A stretch of DNA of 64,000 nucleotides. Origin: Bacteriovoracaceae bacterium (GTDB taxonomy: Bacteria > Bdellovibrionota > Bacteriovoracia > Bacteriovoracales > Bacteriovoracaceae). A model generated the notes under the pieces. That model made no database searches. It saw nothing but the letters and a program-made list of their open reading frames with translations, and was not told the origin of the DNA. Position 1 is the stretch's first letter, and every line of letters starts with the position of its first letter. The position numbers and the translations under genes were made by a program. Shown here one piece after another: positions 60,732 to 64,000 of the stretch. Where the stretch lies: the NCBI GenBank assembly GCA_016784965.1, contig JADHTQ010000011.1:1-64000 (forward strand), read 5' to 3'.

Positions 60732-61670
60732 TCACCTAAGGTTTATAAAGTAAGGACTTCCTATGTTGCGATATTCATTAATCTTGTTTCTTAATGTTCT
60801 AATTGATACTCCTAAAATCTTAGCTGCTTGCGTACGATTTTCACTGGTAAAAATTAGCGCCTTCTTGATAAGCAGTTTTTCTGCCTCTTTTAAGGACATT
60901 AACCTAATACCCTCATTTTCTTCATAACTTAGTGAGCTTTCACTCTTTTTCTCTCCAACCCCTAATATCTCTTCATTTAGAATATTAGTGGTGCAATTTT
61001 CAACTGCAGATTGTAGTACTGATTTTAATTCTTCTACATTGTGAGTCCAGTAATGACCTAGCATCTTGTTTATTGCACTTTTGTCGATTACTATCGTCTT
61101 GTTAAACTTCTCGTTATACTCATTTACGTAGTACCTAATAAGCATTTCCAAATCACCCTGTCGCTCTCTAAGAGAACACATCGTAATGGCATTTCTAGAA
61201 ATGTGAGTATATAGACCTCTGTAGAATCTTCCTGAGCCGACAAGCTTTGACAAATTCTTCGTAGTAGTCGCAATTATACGAATATCAATATCATAATCCT
61301 CAAGCTCATTTAATATTTTATGCAACTTTTTTTGTAGGACTTCATCCATAGAATCGATATTAGCAAGTACTACAGAGCCACCATTAGCGCTCTCCAAGGC
61401 ACCTTTATAAAATTTGCCAGTACTTTCTTCACGATGGCCCAAAAGTGCATTTTCAACATCTATCTTTTCAAGTGAACAATCAACGACTTCAAACGGACGA
61501 TCTTTTCGATTAGAATTTTGATGAATAAAGCGGCAAAGCGTTTTCTTGCCGATGCCTACCTCTCCAACTATCAAAACAGATGCTTTTGTCACAGAAACAT
61601 TTTTGGCAGTGTTGATGGCCTTTTGAATCCTCGGATCCTTTCCAAATAATTCGACATTTACTGTATCCAT
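60732..61670 (-). CDS. degenerate sigma-54-activator-like AAA+ protein with Fis HTH (FlbD/FlrC-like position)
   Basis: The product is 312 residues from ATG 61670, chosen for AGGAGG four bases upstream. It has no receiver domain. The AAA+ module keeps Walker A shape (GEVGIGKK, about 36-43) but other parts are worn: the sigma-54-contacting GAFTGA loop is replaced by HREESTGKFYK, the Walker B acidic pair (LDE) by LAN, and one arginine-finger region (YYR) by YTH. The C-terminal Fis-type HTH is intact (NRTQAAKILGVSIRTLRNKINEY). It probably binds DNA but may neither hydrolyse ATP nor touch sigma-54. Directly before flgB, it is the likely operon regulator (inference). Confidence 0.85.
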   Translation of the reverse strand: MDTVNVELFGKDPRIQKAINTAKNVSVTKASVLIVGEVGIGKKTLCRFIHQNSNRKDRPFEVVDCSLEKIDVENALLGHREESTGKFYKGALESANGGSVVLANIDSMDEVLQKKLHKILNELEDYDIDIRIIATTTKNLSKLVGSGRFYRGLYTHISRNAITMCSLRERQGDLEMLIRYYVNEYNEKFNKTIVIDKSAINKMLGHYWTHNVEELKSVLQSAVENCTTNILNEEILGVGEKKSESSLSYEENEGIRLMSLKEAEKLLIKKALIFTSENRTQAAKILGVSIRTLRNKINEYRNIGSPYFINLR

Positions 61671-61739
61671 TTGACCTCCTGTCATAAACCTCTTCCTAAG
61701 GTGATACTCTATGCTTAATTTTAATTTTTCTCTTTAACT

Positions 61740-64000
61740 TTAAATAGTTGTTGCCTCCCTGATTCTTATCATAGATAGTTCAAATCTTGCTAACTTCTTG
61801 ATATATGCATCAACTTTTATATCCTTCATTAATTTTTGCAATATCTCTTTGCCTTTTTCTATCTTCTCATTTGCGATTAAAGATAGAGCGTTTAGATACT
61901 CAATTCTTGGCAAGTGTATCGAGTTTTTAAAACGTTTTTTAAACTTATAGATCTTGGACAAAAACAAAGGAGCCTCATCCAAGTCCTTTTCAGAAGACAT
62001 TATCTCTATTTCCATATATGAGATATATTCTGCAACACTTTTCATTACGGGATGCTTACTATTAATATATACTTGGGTATCCTTTAGTAGTGCACTTGCC
62101 ACTAATTTGTATTTATCCAATAATCCTAGCTGATAAATGGAATCTAGATAAATTTTCATCAATGTCGCAGTTTGGCTGACATCATACATTGACTTTTTCT
62201 TGATGTCTGAAGCTAAAAAGACTTCAATGTGTTTAATTGCATCACTATATCTTTTCTCATTGTATGCAATTAGACCTTTGTAATATTTTGCCTTCGAAGC
62301 TCGAGGAAAGATCCGATCAAGCTTGCCTACTAATTTTTTTACGACCTTCCAGTTTTGCAACTTAATATTTCTTAGTATTTTCAGCTCAAACAGCATCTCC
62401 TTGGGACGATAGCGTCTGTCGTGCTTGTGCCAGATAGGATAGGTGCGCTCTGCGGCATCTTGTATTTTGGCAAAAGATTTATATAAACGATTAAACCCAT
62501 CATACAATCCTAAATTGATGTAAGCGTGGCCAACCATGAAATTCATATGAGGGTCCATTGCCACTTTGTCAACGTAGCGTTTTTTATATAACTCCCAAAT
62601 CTTAACAACCTTTGAGTAATTTGATTGTTTATAGTTATCCTCCAATAGTCCGTAAACAATAGAGGAGCCATCTCCTTTAAACACTCTCACATCCGCTGGC
62701 GCCAACGAATTAACAGGTACAGCTGTTAAATAGCTAAGGGCATCGTTCCACTTTTTATCAACAATAAAAGACCTAAGCCTTACAATCCATAGAAGTTTTT
62801 TTAGATCTCTATTTTTTAAAGAACTCTCCTTAAAGTTATTGTTAAAAAAACTTCTAACTTCTAAATCAGCAGGTTTTAGGTCAATTTTTCTAACACTCTT
62901 AAGTGCCACATACCTAATTTTGGCTTCATATGTGACTTCTTGATCTTGAGAGCGATTGATGGCATTTCTATAAAGTTCTTCTGTTTTTTTAATGCCCTTT
63001 TCTAAAATGTCATAACCCAGTGCGATTCTAAGCCTGGCATGAGAAGATTCAGTGAAATGGGAGTAGTGCTTTATAAATTTATCAAAGAGCTTACTGGCCT
63101 TTTCATACTGACCAATGCGAAAGTAAGCTTCTCCCACATTAAATAAAATCACCGGATGAATTGGTGCCAATAAAGATGACGCCTTAGATTCATACTCTCT
63201 TATAACTTCGTCGTTTCTGTCAACATCTAGAAGTGTGTATATTTTATAGGCCATACCAATTTGTACGGGCAACAACTTCTGGATAGTCTTATCTTGGATA
63301 ACCTCTCCTACAACCTTATGTTGCCTTAGCCTTGCAAGGCTATATAGCATAGCTTCTGCAGCATACTTAGATTCTTCTATATCAAATTTTTCTTTTGTAA
63401 TTACAAACAGCTTTTTTGCTCTTTTTAATGCCTGAATATATTCTTTACTTTCAATGAAGTAATTAAGTAGGTATTTGAGTGAGCCTTTTTGCAATTGGTA
63501 GTTACTTGTACTTTCTGAAATATTTATTAAAAGGTTAATGGCCATCTTGCCAGTAATCTTATCTTTTTTAACAAAGTTACTACGTAGAAGTGCATTTGCT
63601 TTTAAATATTCGTTTAAGTCACTAAAAGCAGTATCGCCATATTTTTTTCTAAAAACCTCAATAGATTTGTACATCAACCCCCACTTCTTTTTTCGAAATA
63701 GGTTTATTGATAATTGTAAGTGGGCCTCTTGGTCTCCTTTGTCGATGTCTCGATCCTCTATGGGGTAAAATAGCTCAGGAGTTTTGCTTCCCAAGTTTAC
63801 ACTTTTTGCAAATCGCGGTCTAAGTGGCTTATAGTCCCACACAAAGGGTGCCCCATATCTAAAATCACGGTACCCCTTAAACTTTTCTTTTAGTTTAATG
63901 CGACGACCTTTTGTATGCTTTGGAACAATGGTTTTAACTGTTTTAGTTAATTTAGTAGAATTAGTGGATTTTGGGATACTAATGAGCTTTATGGCCTTAG
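61740..64000 (-). CDS. large TPR-repeat protein, N-terminus beyond the window
   Basis: The frame reads from a stop at 61740 to the right edge without a break; a GTG at 63842 is only an internal candidate. The visible part has a basic, Thr/Lys-rich N-terminal region (about 63850-64000) and then TPR-like helix pairs throughout (VILFNVGEAYFRIGQYEKASKLFDKFI; KYYKGLIAYNEKRYSDAIKHIEVF). TPR arrays bind other proteins. It precedes the flagellar regulator by 69 bases on the same strand. No signal peptide can be judged because the start is outside. Confidence 0.82.
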   Translation of the reverse strand, partial: KAIKLISIPKSTNSTKLTKTVKTIVPKHTKGRRIKLKEKFKGYRDFRYGAPFVWDYKPLRPRFAKSVNLGSKTPELFYPIEDRDIDKGDQEAHLQLSINLFRKKKWGLMYKSIEVFRKKYGDTAFSDLNEYLKANALLRSNFVKKDKITGKMAINLLINISESTSNYQLQKGSLKYLLNYFIESKEYIQALKRAKKLFVITKEKFDIEESKYAAEAMLYSLARLRQHKVVGEVIQDKTIQKLLPVQIGMAYKIYTLLDVDRNDEVIREYESKASSLLAPIHPVILFNVGEAYFRIGQYEKASKLFDKFIKHYSHFTESSHARLRIALGYDILEKGIKKTEELYRNAINRSQDQEVTYEAKIRYVALKSVRKIDLKPADLEVRSFFNNNFKESSLKNRDLKKLLWIVRLRSFIVDKKWNDALSYLTAVPVNSLAPADVRVFKGDGSSIVYGLLEDNYKQSNYSKVVKIWELYKKRYVDKVAMDPHMNFMVGHAYINLGLYDGFNRLYKSFAKIQDAAERTYPIWHKHDRRYRPKEMLFELKILRNIKLQNWKVVKKLVGKLDRIFPRASKAKYYKGLIAYNEKRYSDAIKHIEVFLASDIKKKSMYDVSQTATLMKIYLDSIYQLGLLDKYKLVASALLKDTQVYINSKHPVMKSVAEYISYMEIEIMSSEKDLDEAPLFLSKIYKFKKRFKNSIHLPRIEYLNALSLIANEKIEKGKEILQKLMKDIKVDAYIKKLARFELSMIRIREATTI

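Noticed and set aside
1-64000. CRISPR arrays, insertion sequences, prophage genes
   Set aside because: No regularly spaced repeats, transposase genes or phage structural genes were seen on either strand.

Overview
The window is AT-rich and almost entirely protein-coding. It reads as the chromosome of a flagellated Gram-negative bacterium: it has an outer-membrane porin, a secretin, MreC/MreD/PBP2/RodA and a complete hook-basal-body cluster. Several features recall predatory Bdellovibrionota of the Bacteriovorax type: a lone HNH endonuclease of a family that I recall as multicopy there, tandem flagellins, a compact Tad/Flp pilus locus and many small secreted proteins. That placement is an inference from gene content, not a measured result.

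Layout. 1-9 kb holds the tail of an unknown gene, a secreted Fam20-like kinase, an HNH protein with a damaged 5' end, a porin, a secreted trypsin-like protease, a secreted coiled-coil protein, and a two-gene unit (6614-8622) encoding exported Met-rich proteins that share an unrecognised ~110-residue repeat. 9-18.5 kb is one minus-strand run: oligopeptide ABC transporter oppDFABC followed after 37 bases by methylcitrate-cycle genes prpDBC. oppD seems to start at a rare ATT. 18.6-23.6 kb holds a small secreted protein, an M20 peptidase, an amidohydrolase/SUMF1-fold fusion, and an autoregulated-looking Fic gene abutting the 3' end of tRNA-His. 23.7-25.1 kb has three small secreted proteins; two are paralogues with matching sigma-54 promoters and matching upstream boxes. 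A short YD-repeat protein follows.

26.8-36.3 kb is a Tad (Flp pilus) locus with prepilins, prepilin peptidase, CpaB, secretin, a TadZ-TadA fusion ATPase and one TadB-type membrane protein. A divergent second Flp pilin gene lies beside it. Next come a probable 6S RNA (about 36.37-36.55 kb), an SDR, two flagellins (one with a sigma-28-like promoter) and a GNAT protein. 41.7-46.3 kb is mreC-mreD-mrdA-rodA (no mreB here). 46.4-49 kb is a PpiD-like isomerase, ferredoxin and a LysR regulator. 49-64 kb is a flagellar operon in the order TPR protein, degenerate AAA+ regulator, flgB, flgC, fliE, fliF, fliG, fliH, fliI, fliJ, motE-like, fliK, flgD, flg_new-type protein, flgE and a 29-residue membrane microprotein.

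How it fits together: surface appendages (flagellum, Tad pilus) and cell-shape genes dominate the right half. Exported hydrolases, peptide uptake and propionyl-CoA disposal dominate the left, consistent with a cell that lives on protein from other organisms (inference). No CRISPR array, insertion sequence or rRNA gene was seen.
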